In this document: positions 50,781 to 59,800 of the stretch, one piece after another
Layout of the letters: the number at the start of each line of letters is the position of its first letter
Position numbering within the stretch: the stretch's first letter is position 1
From: JBKHAJ01 sp964641125
GTDB lineage: Bacteria; Spirochaetota; Spirochaetia; SPDA01; CAZSGZ01
Length of the DNA stretch: 64,000 nucleotides
Assembly: GCA_964641125.1 (NCBI GenBank)
Contig: CAZXMO010000008.1
Coordinates: forward strand, 1-64,000
Direction: 5' to 3'
Made by a program: the position numbers and the translations under genes
Notes under the pieces: model-generated
Told to the model about the DNA's origin: nothing
Seen by the model: only the letters and a program-made list of their open reading frames with translations
Databases searched by the model: none

Positions 50781-53174
50781 GTGGTACAGAACAGTAAGAC
50801 CCCCCGACGAAATGCTCTAATCACCCGGCTTCTCGAATTCTCCGTCAGACACTCATGGCTCGTCATCCTTTTAGTCACGGCGGCAACCGGTTTTTTCGGC
50901 TATTTCGCCACGAAGGTCGACATCAATCCCGATGTCGACGGTCTTGTCTCCGAACAGGACGAGATAAGTATCCTCATCGATAAGTACGGCTCGGAGGATC
51001 TTGAGGACGATCACCTGGTCCTAGCGGTTACCGCGGACGAGCCCTTTACCTTGAAGCGGCTCCAGCTTCTCTACTCGATCGTCGAAAAAATCGAGGCGGT
51101 CCCCGGTTCGGATAAGAGCATCAATCCCTTCAACATGATAACCTTCCGGAAGGACGGAAAGCGGCTCGAGGTCCTCACTATCGGTCCCGAGGCGAGGGCC
51201 CCCCGCAGCGAGGAAGAGCTCGAGCTCTTCAAGGAACGGCTCTTGAGCGATCCCTTCGCCCGGAATCTGGTGGTCGCCGAGGACGGCAGGACCCTTGCGG
51301 TTCTCGTTCCCATAACGCAGGCCGCCCGGCAGTCCGAATACGTCGACCGGATCAGGGAGATAGCCGCTCCCCTGGAGGAAGAGTTCGATACCGCTCTTAC
51401 CGGAGGGGTGGTCCTCTCCGACGCAGTCAAGAAGTACCTGATCAGGGACCTGACGATGCTTCTGATCTTCGCGGTCCTGGTCATCCTCGTCATCTACTAC
51501 CTGGGTTACCGGGCCTTCCGCTCCGCCTTCCTGACTTTGATCGTTGTGGGTCTAGGCACTCTGTGGAGTCTCGGCTTCATGGCCCTGCTCGGCTTTACCA
51601 TCTCGGTGGTGAGTATAAGTACTCCCCCTTTGGTCCTGACTCTCGGAAGCTCATACACCATACACATACTCAATCAATACTACCGGGAGGCCCAGGGGGA
51701 GAACGGAAAAAAGGAAAAGGGGCAAGCTGGGGGAAAGAAACTGTGGATAGCGGGGGCGGTGAGCCACGCCAGCCGGACGGTGATCCTTGCCTCGGCGACC
51801 ACGGTGATCGGGTTCTTGAGCCTCCTCGCCACCGCCCTCGAGCCGACCCGGGAGTTCGGGATCGCCACGAGCTTCGGAGTCGTTACCTGCGCCGTGCTCT
51901 CCTTTTTCTTCCTGCCGGCGATGCTCACCCATATGCGGCCTCCGACGCGGAAGCAGAAGTCGAACGTTCTAGAGGGACACATCGCCAACGTTATGGGAAA
52001 GATAAGCTGCTTCGTACTCCGCCGTCGATGGTGGATTCTCGGATTCTTCATCGCCATTATCGCGGGGTTCTTCATAAGCAGGAGCGGGCTTCAGTATCAA
52101 ACCTTCGTCATCGACTACTTTCCCAAACGGGAAGAGATAGTTCAAGATACGAACTCGATCTACCGGGAGCTCAAGGGATTCGATCAGTTCACTATCACCG
52201 TGACCGCACCGGAAGGTGAGAAGAACTATTTCCTCGACAGGGAGGTTCTCCGGCAGTTAGCCGCCTTCGAGGACCGAATCATCGAGGACCCGGACATAAC
52301 CAAGATCTACTCCTTTACAGCCTACCTCCGCCACCTGAACTACGTCATGACGGGGGAGAGGAAGATTCCCGAATCGAGGCCCCTTATCCTCCTCCTGTCC
52401 CGCTATATCAGGGCTCTAGGCGATGAGCCGGAGTTCAAGAACATGATCGGGACTTTGGCCGACGAGGATTTCTCCCGGATGGATATAATCGTATGGTGTT
52501 ACAACCACGAAACCGAGACCTTGAGCGGGGATATCTCCCTCAAGAGGATGATGAAGAATGTCCGGGCGGAAATGGACGCCGGCCTTCGGGCCGAATGGGA
52601 CCCGGCGATGTGGGGAGTGACCTTGAAGGTGGTCTCGGTGTCGGATCTGATCCAGCGGGACCAGCAGCTGACCATGGTCCTGTCGATGCTCTTCGTTTTT
52701 ATCCTGACTACTATAGCCTTCCGTTCCCTCCGTTACGGAATCGTCTCGCTGGTACCCCTGGTCACGGGGATACTCTTGAACTTCATTCTCATGGTGATTT
52801 TAGGGATCCCCATGGACATGACTACGGTGATGTTCTCCATTGTGGTCATCGGAGTGGGAGTGGACAACTCGATCCACTTTCTCCTAAGGTTTCGGGAACA
52901 GGCCAAGGTCCATCCCGAGGATATCGGGCAGATCCTCTTTCATACCCTGCGCATCGCGGGAAGGCCGATCATCATTACGACCTCGTCGATCATCGGAGGG
53001 CTCTTGGTCCTCACCTTCGCGAGTTTCAAGCCTATAATCTACTTCGGCCTCCTCGTGGCGCTGGCGCTGTTCACCGCGGCCGTGGGAACCCTCTTCGTGC
53101 TTCCGTCTATATTGAGCCTCTCCTGGAATTGGAAGCTCAGGAAGCGGCAAACTGATCGATCTTCGTCCGAATAG
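50781..53174 (+). CDS. RND/MMPL-family transporter
   Basis: A 797-aa inner-membrane exporter with the 12-helix, two-half RND layout: helix 1 (LVILLVTAATGFFGYFA), periplasmic domain to about 215, helices 2-6 as a sterol-sensing-like bundle, then a repeat of this plan (second half from about 415). Helix-4-type motif VVIGVGVDNSIHFLLRFRE near 690. Relatives move lipids or hopanoids. The frame is open from 50547, but GTG 50781 with TAGGA upstream precedes the first helix at the usual distance. Confidence 0.87.
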   Translation: MVQNSKTPRRNALITRLLEFSVRHSWLVILLVTAATGFFGYFATKVDINPDVDGLVSEQDEISILIDKYGSEDLEDDHLVLAVTADEPFTLKRLQLLYSIVEKIEAVPGSDKSINPFNMITFRKDGKRLEVLTIGPEARAPRSEEELELFKERLLSDPFARNLVVAEDGRTLAVLVPITQAARQSEYVDRIREIAAPLEEEFDTALTGGVVLSDAVKKYLIRDLTMLLIFAVLVILVIYYLGYRAFRSAFLTLIVVGLGTLWSLGFMALLGFTISVVSISTPPLVLTLGSSYTIHILNQYYREAQGENGKKEKGQAGGKKLWIAGAVSHASRTVILASATTVIGFLSLLATALEPTREFGIATSFGVVTCAVLSFFFLPAMLTHMRPPTRKQKSNVLEGHIANVMGKISCFVLRRRWWILGFFIAIIAGFFISRSGLQYQTFVIDYFPKREEIVQDTNSIYRELKGFDQFTITVTAPEGEKNYFLDREVLRQLAAFEDRIIEDPDITKIYSFTAYLRHLNYVMTGERKIPESRPLILLLSRYIRALGDEPEFKNMIGTLADEDFSRMDIIVWCYNHETETLSGDISLKRMMKNVRAEMDAGLRAEWDPAMWGVTLKVVSVSDLIQRDQQLTMVLSMLFVFILTTIAFRSLRYGIVSLVPLVTGILLNFILMVILGIPMDMTTVMFSIVVIGVGVDNSIHFLLRFREQAKVHPEDIGQILFHTLRIAGRPIIITTSSIIGGLLVLTFASFKPIIYFGLLVALALFTAAVGTLFVLPSILSLSWNWKLRKRQTDRSSSE

Positions 53175-54900
53175 CCTCGATTCCCGAGCGCCAGAACCCT
53201 TTTTCCTCGATGGAAAAGCCCGCGTATGCCGCAACTCTCGCCGCGGGTGCGCTCCCGGTCATCTTCAGCACCTCGGTGTAGGTGCCGGCGAAGGAGCTTC
53301 CCTCTTCCCGGTAGCGTGCGTAGAGTCCGAGACCGAAGAGGAGCCCGAAGGCGTAGGGAAAGTTGTAAAAGGCGAGATCCTGATTGTAATAATGTCCCTT
53401 GACCGCCCACATGTAAGGATGAAGCTCGTCGTGGTTCAAAGCGTCCCCGTAGGCCTCTTTCTGGGCATCCAGCATGAGCCCGCAGTACTCCTCGGCGGAG
53501 AGGTCCCCCGATTTCCGCCGCTCGAAGACCGCTTTTTCGAAGGTGAACCGGGAGTAGATGTCCACGATCACCTGGGTCGCGCCCTGGAGAAAGGTTTCGA
53601 GCACCGCGTCCCGTCCCGACTCCTCGAGCCGCTGGATCGTGGAGTCGATGATGAGGGTCTCCGCGAAGATGGATGCCGTCTCGGCGAGGGTCATCGGATA
53701 GTGTCTTAACAGGGCGGGTGTTTCGGTCAGGAGATGGTGATGATAGGCGTGGCCGAGCTCGTGGGCTAAGGTGGTGACCGAGTTGAAGCTTCCGCTGTAG
53801 TTCTGGAAGACCCTGCTGGCCTTGGCCAGGGGAAAGCTGATGCAGTAGGCCCCGCCGACCTTACCCTCCCGGGGTTCGGCGTCTATCCAGGAGTTCTCGA
53901 AGGCGTCGTCGGCGAACCGGGCCAGGTCGGGAGAGAACTCACTGAAGGCGGAAACGATGATCTTCCGGGCCTCTGAAAACGGCCGGCTCCCGCTATCTTT
54001 TCCTACCGGAGCGAAGATGTCGTAGAAGCTCAAACGCTCGAGGCCGAGGCGTGATGCCTTGCTCTTCAAGTATCCCCGGAACATAGGCAGCGATTCCTCC
54101 ATCACCTCGAGAAGACAATCCAGACTTCCGCGGGTTATCCGGGACTGGAGAATCGACCGCTCGAGGGTGTCCTCGTAGGAGCGGCGGCCGTTCAGGATTG
54201 TCGAAAAGCCCTTGACTCCGTTCAGGGCGAAGCTCAAGGGGATCTCCATCCGCTTCCAGCATTCGAGCTCTTTTTCGTACGCCCTTTTCCGGACCTTCCG
54301 GTCGGGGTGATAGGCGAGCTCCCTGAGCTCGGTTACGGTCTTGGTCCCGCCGCCTTCCTCGTCCCACGCGGCGGTCAGACGGGAGCTCACGCTCTCCTGG
54401 AGCCGTCCCCACGCATCCCCCCCCGCCCGGGAAAGGTCGGCGGCCAGGGATTCCTCCTTAGGTGTCATCTGTTTGCCCGCGAGGAGGAGCTCTTCTTCGA
54501 GAAAAAACCGGTAATCCTCGGGCGGACCCGGCACCTCGGCGAGGGCCGAGCGGAAACGGACCCGGTCGGTGTGGAATCGGACCATCATCTCCTCGAGCTT
54601 GTTCAGTTCCTGCAATGCCCGGTGGTTATTGGTGTCGGTGGAGTAGACCGAATAGGCAAAATCCTCGAGCTCTTCGTGATAATCGTAGACGAGGTTGAAG
54701 ACCCCGATGCACGTGGCGAGGTCCTTCCCATTCTTGGTCCTTAAAAGCCGGTCTACCGCCTTGCCGGCCTCCTCGAGGAGTCGGGTGAGCTCGGCGATAT
54801 CTTTCCGGTATTTCGCGGAGTCGAAGCCGGGATAGATGGGATTCAGATCCCACCGGGGCAGATCGTCAGAACCATTCGGCGTTGGGGTCCTCGTATTCAT
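53137..54900 (-). CDS. pepF: Oligoendopeptidase F (M3 family)
   Basis: A 587-aa zinc endopeptidase degrading cytosolic peptides. Zinc motif AHELGHAYHH near 380 and downstream Glu in ETASIFAE. Start within the end of ndk (35-nt overlap), with GAGGAACACC upstream. Its last 38 nt overlap the RND gene convergently. Confidence 0.93.
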   Translation of the reverse strand: MNTRTPTPNGSDDLPRWDLNPIYPGFDSAKYRKDIAELTRLLEEAGKAVDRLLRTKNGKDLATCIGVFNLVYDYHEELEDFAYSVYSTDTNNHRALQELNKLEEMMVRFHTDRVRFRSALAEVPGPPEDYRFFLEEELLLAGKQMTPKEESLAADLSRAGGDAWGRLQESVSSRLTAAWDEEGGGTKTVTELRELAYHPDRKVRKRAYEKELECWKRMEIPLSFALNGVKGFSTILNGRRSYEDTLERSILQSRITRGSLDCLLEVMEESLPMFRGYLKSKASRLGLERLSFYDIFAPVGKDSGSRPFSEARKIIVSAFSEFSPDLARFADDAFENSWIDAEPREGKVGGAYCISFPLAKASRVFQNYSGSFNSVTTLAHELGHAYHHHLLTETPALLRHYPMTLAETASIFAETLIIDSTIQRLEESGRDAVLETFLQGATQVIVDIYSRFTFEKAVFERRKSGDLSAEEYCGLMLDAQKEAYGDALNHDELHPYMWAVKGHYYNQDLAFYNFPYAFGLLFGLGLYARYREEGSSFAGTYTEVLKMTGSAPAARVAAYAGFSIEEKGFWRSGIEAIRTKIDQFAAS

Positions 54901-55315
54901 GGTGTTCCTCTTCAGTGAAAAAAAGATCTATCTCCCGCTTCGCGCTCTCGATACTGTCGGATGCATGGAGGATGTTCTTCCGGGTTTCCATACCGTAGTC
55001 TCCTCGTATTGTCCCCGGAGGGGCCTCATCGGGTGAGGTAGGACCCGCCATCTTTCTCATTGCCGCGACCGCGTTTTCCCGTTCCAAAATCATGGCTATG
55101 CAGGGAGCGGAGGTCATGTACTCGATCAGTTGTGAAAAGAAATACTTTCCCTTGTGTTCGGCGTAGTGCTCTTCGGCGAGCTCTTCGGTAAACCGAAATA
55201 TCTTCATCGCGGTAATCTTGAATCCTTTCCGTTCGATTCTCGATACGACCTCTCCGACTATCCGTCGCTGAAGGATGCCGGGCTTTATAAGCGCGAGAGT
55301 CTTTTCAACACTCAT
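54866..55315 (-). CDS. ndk: Nucleoside-diphosphate kinase
   Basis: A 149-aa enzyme that phosphorylates NDPs through a phospho-His. LIKPGILQRRIVGEV near 9-23, RGDYGMETRKNILHASDS with catalytic His near 117. Start at 55315 after GAGGAGGTGTT; the frame is open 15 codons further, but without a ribosome site. Overlaps pepF by 35 nt. Confidence 0.95.
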   Translation of the reverse strand: MSVEKTLALIKPGILQRRIVGEVVSRIERKGFKITAMKIFRFTEELAEEHYAEHKGKYFFSQLIEYMTSAPCIAMILERENAVAAMRKMAGPTSPDEAPPGTIRGDYGMETRKNILHASDSIESAKREIDLFFTEEEHHEYEDPNAEWF

Positions 55316-55392
55316 AACACCTCCTCGATCTTTTATACCTCGGATAGGTAGAGGACGCAAGGTTAAATTTTTGTGCCGGTCTCATCGTTTCC

Positions 55393-56238
55393 CTAATCGG
55401 CGCCTCGGCGGTAGAAAATGATTTTCTCGAGCCCTTCTTCGGCTCCGTTGAGCTTCGAGCGGTAGTGATCGAGCTGCTTCTGAAAGGACCCCGTTATCTT
55501 GAGGGCCCGGTACCCCGCTTTCATCTGTTCCATCCAGGATTCGAGTACTTCCGGTTCCGGCTCCCGGTACTTCCCGGTAAAGGTTATGGTCTCGGTGGGA
55601 AGCTTCGGGGGCATTGCATTGGGCGTCCGCTTGGGATACCCGAGGACGAGGGTGGTCAGGGGAAAGACCCCTTCGGGAAGGGCGAGCTTACCTTTGATAA
55701 AGGAGGCGTCGTAGAATCCGGACCTTCCGGTGTCGGAGAGCATCACCGAGGCCACCCCTAAAGCTTCGGCGGCTATATTCATGGCATAGGCGGCGATGCC
55801 CGCGTTGGTCACCGCCAGGGTGTATTCGACCAAGGGCCTATGGGGAAATTCTTTGACGGCGAGACGCACCCGGTGAATGTCTCCTAAGATCATAATAGCC
55901 CGGGGGGCTGAGAAGGGGAGTCCCGTGCCGAAGGTACCTTTCCAGGAGGCGCGGTCGAAGCAGGCGAAGCTCCATGTCTGGAGGTTCACCCCGCTCGGAG
56001 CGAGCCGACCGGCCTCGATAATCGCGTCGAATATATCGTCGGGGACCGGGCGGTCTAAGAAGCTCCTCACCGAACGCCTCTTCATGAGGAGCTCGAGGAC
56101 CGGATTGTCCTCGAGTCCCGGAGGTATCTTAGGTTCCTGTTTCAGTATGTTCCGTAAGCCCCGGAAGAACTCAGTCGGCTTAAGGCGCTTCAGCGGGTTC
56201 CTCCCGTTTATCGCTCTCTTTCTTGTCGGTATGGACAA
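55393..56238 (-). CDS. Nitroreductase-family flavoprotein
   Basis: An FMN-dependent NAD(P)H oxidoreductase of up to 281 aa. RRSVRSFLDRPVPDD near 53-67 and SGVNLQTWSF are the FMN-phosphate and isoalloxazine contacts; NAGIAAYAMNIAAEALGVAS is the dimer helix. The start is uncertain: TTG 56238 would overlap the radical SAM gene by 59 nt; a start nearer the CGGGAGGAACC box (about 56197) would be tighter. Overlap implies coupling with the radical SAM gene. Confidence 0.85.
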   Translation of the reverse strand: MSIPTRKRAINGRNPLKRLKPTEFFRGLRNILKQEPKIPPGLEDNPVLELLMKRRSVRSFLDRPVPDDIFDAIIEAGRLAPSGVNLQTWSFACFDRASWKGTFGTGLPFSAPRAIMILGDIHRVRLAVKEFPHRPLVEYTLAVTNAGIAAYAMNIAAEALGVASVMLSDTGRSGFYDASFIKGKLALPEGVFPLTTLVLGYPKRTPNAMPPKLPTETITFTGKYREPEPEVLESWMEQMKAGYRALKITGSFQKQLDHYRSKLNGAEEGLEKIIFYRRGAD

Positions 56239-57478
56239 TGGCGTTCATCAGCCGGCCGTACTTCCGGTACTCGTCGAGGCGGCAGGAGTTGACGAGGTTC
56301 CCCTCCCACACGCACATATCGGGACAGCTCTCGCACATGCTGGACATACCGTTATCCATCATGTCGGGGGCTTGGACGATGCCGACGGTCTGGGTGTAGA
56401 TGGGGCGGAACCACATGACCGGGTTGAACAGCTTCGGAAGCATCTTTCTCCTGACCGGGCGCATTCGCTTGTCCCCGACCAGGCCGGTGAGCTGCATGGC
56501 GATCCGGGGGAGGCTGTTCTTACGCATATAGGCGAAGTAGGTTCCCTTCTTCCTGTGGTTCTGGGACTGGAGAAACTCCATGGTCTTGGGACCCACACAG
56601 CCGTAGACCCGGCCGTTTTGCTCCATCACTTGAACAGCAGCCCACCACTTATAGTCGAGAATGTGTCCGGTCCCGCCCAAATAGGCCGCCGGTTCGTAGG
56701 TCTCACCGAAGTTGTCCTTCAGCAGATTGTAGATGTCCACCGAGGTTATATCGATCTGGCTTACATCGGCTTCGGTATACTGGATGTTTTCCTTTATCTC
56801 CGTGCCCGGATTACTCTGCAACCCTTCCACGTCCCAGGATACCCCTTCTTTGATGGGGATTCCCCGGTAGCAGATAAAGACCAGACCGTGGACCTTGCGG
56901 ACATTATTCCGGGCCCATTTAACGATATGCGGAAGATACTGGAAGTTCTCGTGGTAGACTGTGGAGTTCATCACCACATTCATGTTTCCCCGGGTCACGT
57001 CGTAGAGGAGGTCCGCCTTCTCCTGTCTGAGAGCCATGATATCGAGCTCGGTGCTTCCTTCGGAAACGTCGGGCCGGTCCTGGAGCATATCGATGTGACA
57101 GGTGATCCCGTAGAGTCCCGCTTTGTAGAGGTCTCTGCAGTTCTCCCGGTTAAGGGCGTAGGTGTTGGAGATGATGACCGGTTTGATACCCCGGCTCGCG
57201 ATGTACTCCACGAGCTCCACGATGTGGGGATAGACCAGGGGTTCTCCGCCGGCGATGCTGATCCCGTCGGTATTCCTGACCCGCTTGAAGAAGTCGACCT
57301 CTTCCTTGAGGACCTCCAGATCACGGTGCCCGCTTACGTTCTTCCGGTAGCACCCCTTGCAGTAGATGTTGCACACGTCGGTAATCTCCAGCCAGGAGAT
57401 CGGATTGTCGTTGTTGGACCAGGGAAAGCGGTAATAGTTAGATTTTTCAGGCCAGTTCTCGGTGTTGTAGAATCCCAT
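56180..57478 (-). CDS. Radical SAM enzyme with C-terminal Cys cluster
   Basis: A 432-aa enzyme. The radical SAM cluster motif CNIYCKGC is at about 36-43 and the SAM-binding GGEP near 77. The C-terminal region has CESCPDMCVWEGNLVNSC near 385-402, a possible auxiliary [4Fe-4S] site, plus isolated Cys in GCVGPK. The general plan resembles SPASM-like maturases, but I cannot assign a substrate. It begins 4 nt after a small secreted protein gene and overlaps a nitroreductase gene. Confidence 0.85.
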   Translation of the reverse strand: MGFYNTENWPEKSNYYRFPWSNNDNPISWLEITDVCNIYCKGCYRKNVSGHRDLEVLKEEVDFFKRVRNTDGISIAGGEPLVYPHIVELVEYIASRGIKPVIISNTYALNRENCRDLYKAGLYGITCHIDMLQDRPDVSEGSTELDIMALRQEKADLLYDVTRGNMNVVMNSTVYHENFQYLPHIVKWARNNVRKVHGLVFICYRGIPIKEGVSWDVEGLQSNPGTEIKENIQYTEADVSQIDITSVDIYNLLKDNFGETYEPAAYLGGTGHILDYKWWAAVQVMEQNGRVYGCVGPKTMEFLQSQNHRKKGTYFAYMRKNSLPRIAMQLTGLVGDKRMRPVRRKMLPKLFNPVMWFRPIYTQTVGIVQAPDMMDNGMSSMCESCPDMCVWEGNLVNSCRLDEYRKYGRLMNAIVHTDKKESDKREEPAEAP

Positions 57479-57482
57479 AATA

Positions 57483-57671
57483 TTATTCCATACGCTCCAT
57501 TGCTTCCTGAACCTTGGGTTCCATCATATGCTGCATGAGGACCATCATAGCCTGTTCCATCTTGCCGCCGAGATCGGAATACTCCACCATGTCCTCGGCG
57601 TATTTATCGACCGCGAAAACCGATCCGGTAACGAGAGTAACGGCAACTATAATAAGGGCAATTCGTTTCAT
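57483..57671 (-). CDS. 62-aa secreted small protein upstream of radical SAM gene
   Basis: Strong AAGGAGG 6 nt before the ATG. Signal peptide MKRIALIIVAVTLVTGSVFA (cleavage after residue 20), leaving a mature peptide of 42 residues rich in Met, Glu and Lys (VDKYAEDMVEYSDLGG, then MMVLMQHMMEP). No Cys and no Ser/Thr cluster. It lies 4 nt from the radical SAM gene, so the two are cotranscribed. Function unknown; it may be a periplasmic partner or a modified peptide substrate. Confidence 0.75.
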   Translation of the reverse strand: MKRIALIIVAVTLVTGSVFAVDKYAEDMVEYSDLGGKMEQAMMVLMQHMMEPKVQEAMERME

Positions 57672-57719
57672 TTCAAGCCTCCTTTACATTCTATTCCGAA
57701 GTGTATCCCATAATTGGGG

Positions 57720-58106
57720 TTATGAAAATCTCTTCAGCGGTTTTTGCGGCGGGTAACGGAGGAGCCGGGAGTAGACGAATCGTGCGGCCTGGGGCTCTAT
57801 TTCTTCGCTCTCCCGTTTGAACCGCTCGGCTTCGGCGGTACTGTCGAAGGCCCCGTCGGTAACCAGCACGGGGGTCCGGCTCTCGACGGGAGAATCTTCC
57901 CCCGTGTCCACTCCGGTGTGCTGAAAACCTCCTTTCCGGGTCCAGGTGAGGGCCCGTTCGTCGTGTCCCTTGTCGTAGGTCAGCTGGAAAGAGCTTATCT
58001 GTTCCTGATCGTCGTACCATACGAACAGATCGTAGTACTCGTCGGTGAACCACCGCTTTTTCGGCTCCCCGGGGTGCTGCTTGACCTCTTTAATTTCGTA
58101 GAGCAT
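57720..58106 (-). CDS. Conserved-looking cytosolic protein, unknown function
   Basis: A 128-aa soluble protein with no signal or membrane segment, rich in aromatic residues (RWFTDEYYDLFVWYDD, LTWTRKGGF). Family not recognised. The start at 58106 lacks a Shine-Dalgarno, but a TATACT box lies 10 nt upstream. The frame is open to 58169, but that part runs over the divergent promoters. Ends 48 nt before the small secreted protein gene. Confidence 0.7.
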   Translation of the reverse strand: MLYEIKEVKQHPGEPKKRWFTDEYYDLFVWYDDQEQISSFQLTYDKGHDERALTWTRKGGFQHTGVDTGEDSPVESRTPVLVTDGAFDSTAEAERFKRESEEIEPQAARFVYSRLLRYPPQKPLKRFS

Positions 58107-58116
58107 ATTTACATTG

Positions 58117-58146
58117 AGTATATTCCATTCCCCTTGACCTTTCCAA
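58117..58146 (-). promoter_or_regulatory. Promoter of the 128-aa protein gene
   Basis: Minus strand: TTGGAA (58146-58141), 18-bp spacer, TATACT (58122-58117), 10 nt to the ATG at 58106. Its spacer overlaps the -35 box of the divergent sulfatase promoter. Confidence 0.45.
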
Positions 58147-58162
58147 GGTCCCTTCGTATAAA
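58134..58162 (+). promoter_or_regulatory. Sulfatase promoter (leaderless)
   Basis: TTGACC (58134-58139), 17-bp spacer, TATAAA (58157-58162), exactly 6 nt to the ATG at 58169. The strongest of the leaderless promoters here. Confidence 0.6.
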
Positions 58163-58168
58163 AAAACA

Positions 58169-59800
58169 ATGAAATCCAAGCTGTCTCGTAAATGGAAGAT
58201 CCTCATTCCGGTCCTCGCCGCCGCCGCGGGGCTCCTCGCCTTCGGACTGTTTCCCCTCTCTACCCGGAGATGGGATTTCGAGTTCGATCGGGAGAAGATC
58301 CTGTATAAGCAGAATTTCTTGAGTGAGATCAGCGGGGCCCCTCTCCGGACCGAAGAGCCTCCGGTGAACATCCTCCTCATAACCGCCGACGATCTGGGAA
58401 AGACCGATATATCCCTCTACGGGGGGACCGCCGTGGATACGCCAAATATGGATTCCATCGGATACGACGGGGTGACTTTTACCGAGGCATACTGCACCTC
58501 TCCGATCTGCAGCCCCTCACGGGCGGGAATGATCACCGGCAGATATCAGCAGCGTTACGGTTACGAGGTGCAGCCCCAGAACCGGTACGGTCGGAACCGG
58601 CTCGAGCTCTTCGTGGTGGAGCATTTCATCGACACCGGGGGATGGTTCCTTACGGAGAACCGGGGAACTCCCCGGAAGTCGCAGGTGGAAAAACAAGGTC
58701 TCCCTCCATCGGAGATTACCCTAGGCGAGCTCTTGGGCAATTACGGCTACTCAACCGGGATTACCGGGAAATGGCACCTCGGATTCGAAGAGGACTTCGT
58801 TCCGAACAACCGGGGATTCGATTACCAGTACGGCTTCTACGAGGCCTTTTCCCTCTTCTCCCCCGTCGACGATCCGGACATCGTCCACCACCGGCACGAT
58901 TACTTCGCGAGCAAGCACATCTGGAAACAGGAGCGGACGGGGAGCTGCGCGATCAGGCGAAACGACCGGGTAATCGAGGAACCGGAGTATCTGACCTTCC
59001 GGATAGCCGAGGAAGCCAACGAATTCCTGGACCGCCACGGAGAGGAGCCCTTCTTCCTCTACGTGCCGTTTTCGGCCCCCCATACCCCGTTTCAGGCACC
59101 TAAAGAGTACGTCGATCTCTACAGCCATGTGGAAGACCGGAACAAGCGGGTCTACTACGCCATGATCAAGGCCCTAGACGACGCGGTGGGAAGCATCCTC
59201 GAAACCGTCACGCGCCTCGGCCTCGATGAGAATACCCTTATCCTCTTCGCCAGCGACAACGGGGGGGCCACCTACACCGGGGCCACCGAGAACGCGCCCT
59301 TGAAGGGGGGAAAATTTTCCAACTTCGAGGGAGGAATAAACGTCCCCGCCATGGCCCGCCGGCCCGGATCTATTCCGGCGGGTGAGGTCTTCGATCATCC
59401 GGTGAGCCTACTCGATTTCTTCATGACCGCCGCGCGGACGGCGGGAGCCCCTCTTCCGGAGGACCGGGTCTACGACGGGATCGACCTCATCCCCTACCTT
59501 ACCGGAAAAGAATCGGGGCCTCCCCACGAGGCCCTCTACTGGAGGGCCGCGTACAACAAGGCGGTCCGGGCGGGTCGGTGGAAGCTCATTATCGACGAAA
59601 AGGCTGGCCGGACCCTCCTCTACGATATGGAGAACGACAAGATCGAGCGGCGCAACCTCGCCGCCGAGCACCCCGAAATCGTCGCGGACTTACGGGGTAA
59701 GCTCGCCGTCTGGGAGAAAGGACTCATGGAACCGCTGTGGCCCCGGGTGATGGACTTCAGGTTCGTCATCGACGGAGAGATCTACGACTTTGCCCTCTGA
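58169..59800 (+). CDS. Cys-type sulfatase
   Basis: A 543-aa arylsulfatase-family hydrolase removing sulfate from sugars or glycans. N-terminal hydrophobic segment (about 8-28) exports or anchors it. Active-site motif C114-S-P-S-R118 (CSPSRAGMITGRY), the Cys form that must be converted to formylglycine by an oxygen-independent maturase. Metal ligands in ADDLGKTD (near 74) and SDNGG. The maturase is encoded directly downstream (11-nt overlap). Confidence 0.94.
   Translation: MKSKLSRKWKILIPVLAAAAGLLAFGLFPLSTRRWDFEFDREKILYKQNFLSEISGAPLRTEEPPVNILLITADDLGKTDISLYGGTAVDTPNMDSIGYDGVTFTEAYCTSPICSPSRAGMITGRYQQRYGYEVQPQNRYGRNRLELFVVEHFIDTGGWFLTENRGTPRKSQVEKQGLPPSEITLGELLGNYGYSTGITGKWHLGFEEDFVPNNRGFDYQYGFYEAFSLFSPVDDPDIVHHRHDYFASKHIWKQERTGSCAIRRNDRVIEEPEYLTFRIAEEANEFLDRHGEEPFFLYVPFSAPHTPFQAPKEYVDLYSHVEDRNKRVYYAMIKALDDAVGSILETVTRLGLDENTLILFASDNGGATYTGATENAPLKGGKFSNFEGGINVPAMARRPGSIPAGEVFDHPVSLLDFFMTAARTAGAPLPEDRVYDGIDLIPYLTGKESGPPHEALYWRAAYNKAVRAGRWKLIIDEKAGRTLLYDMENDKIERRNLAAEHPEIVADLRGKLAVWEKGLMEPLWPRVMDFRFVIDGEIYDFAL

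Noticed and set aside
55877..57538. 553-codon open frame on the plus strand
   Set aside because: Antisense to the nitroreductase and radical SAM genes. The sense-strand proteins carry catalytic motifs and good start sites.
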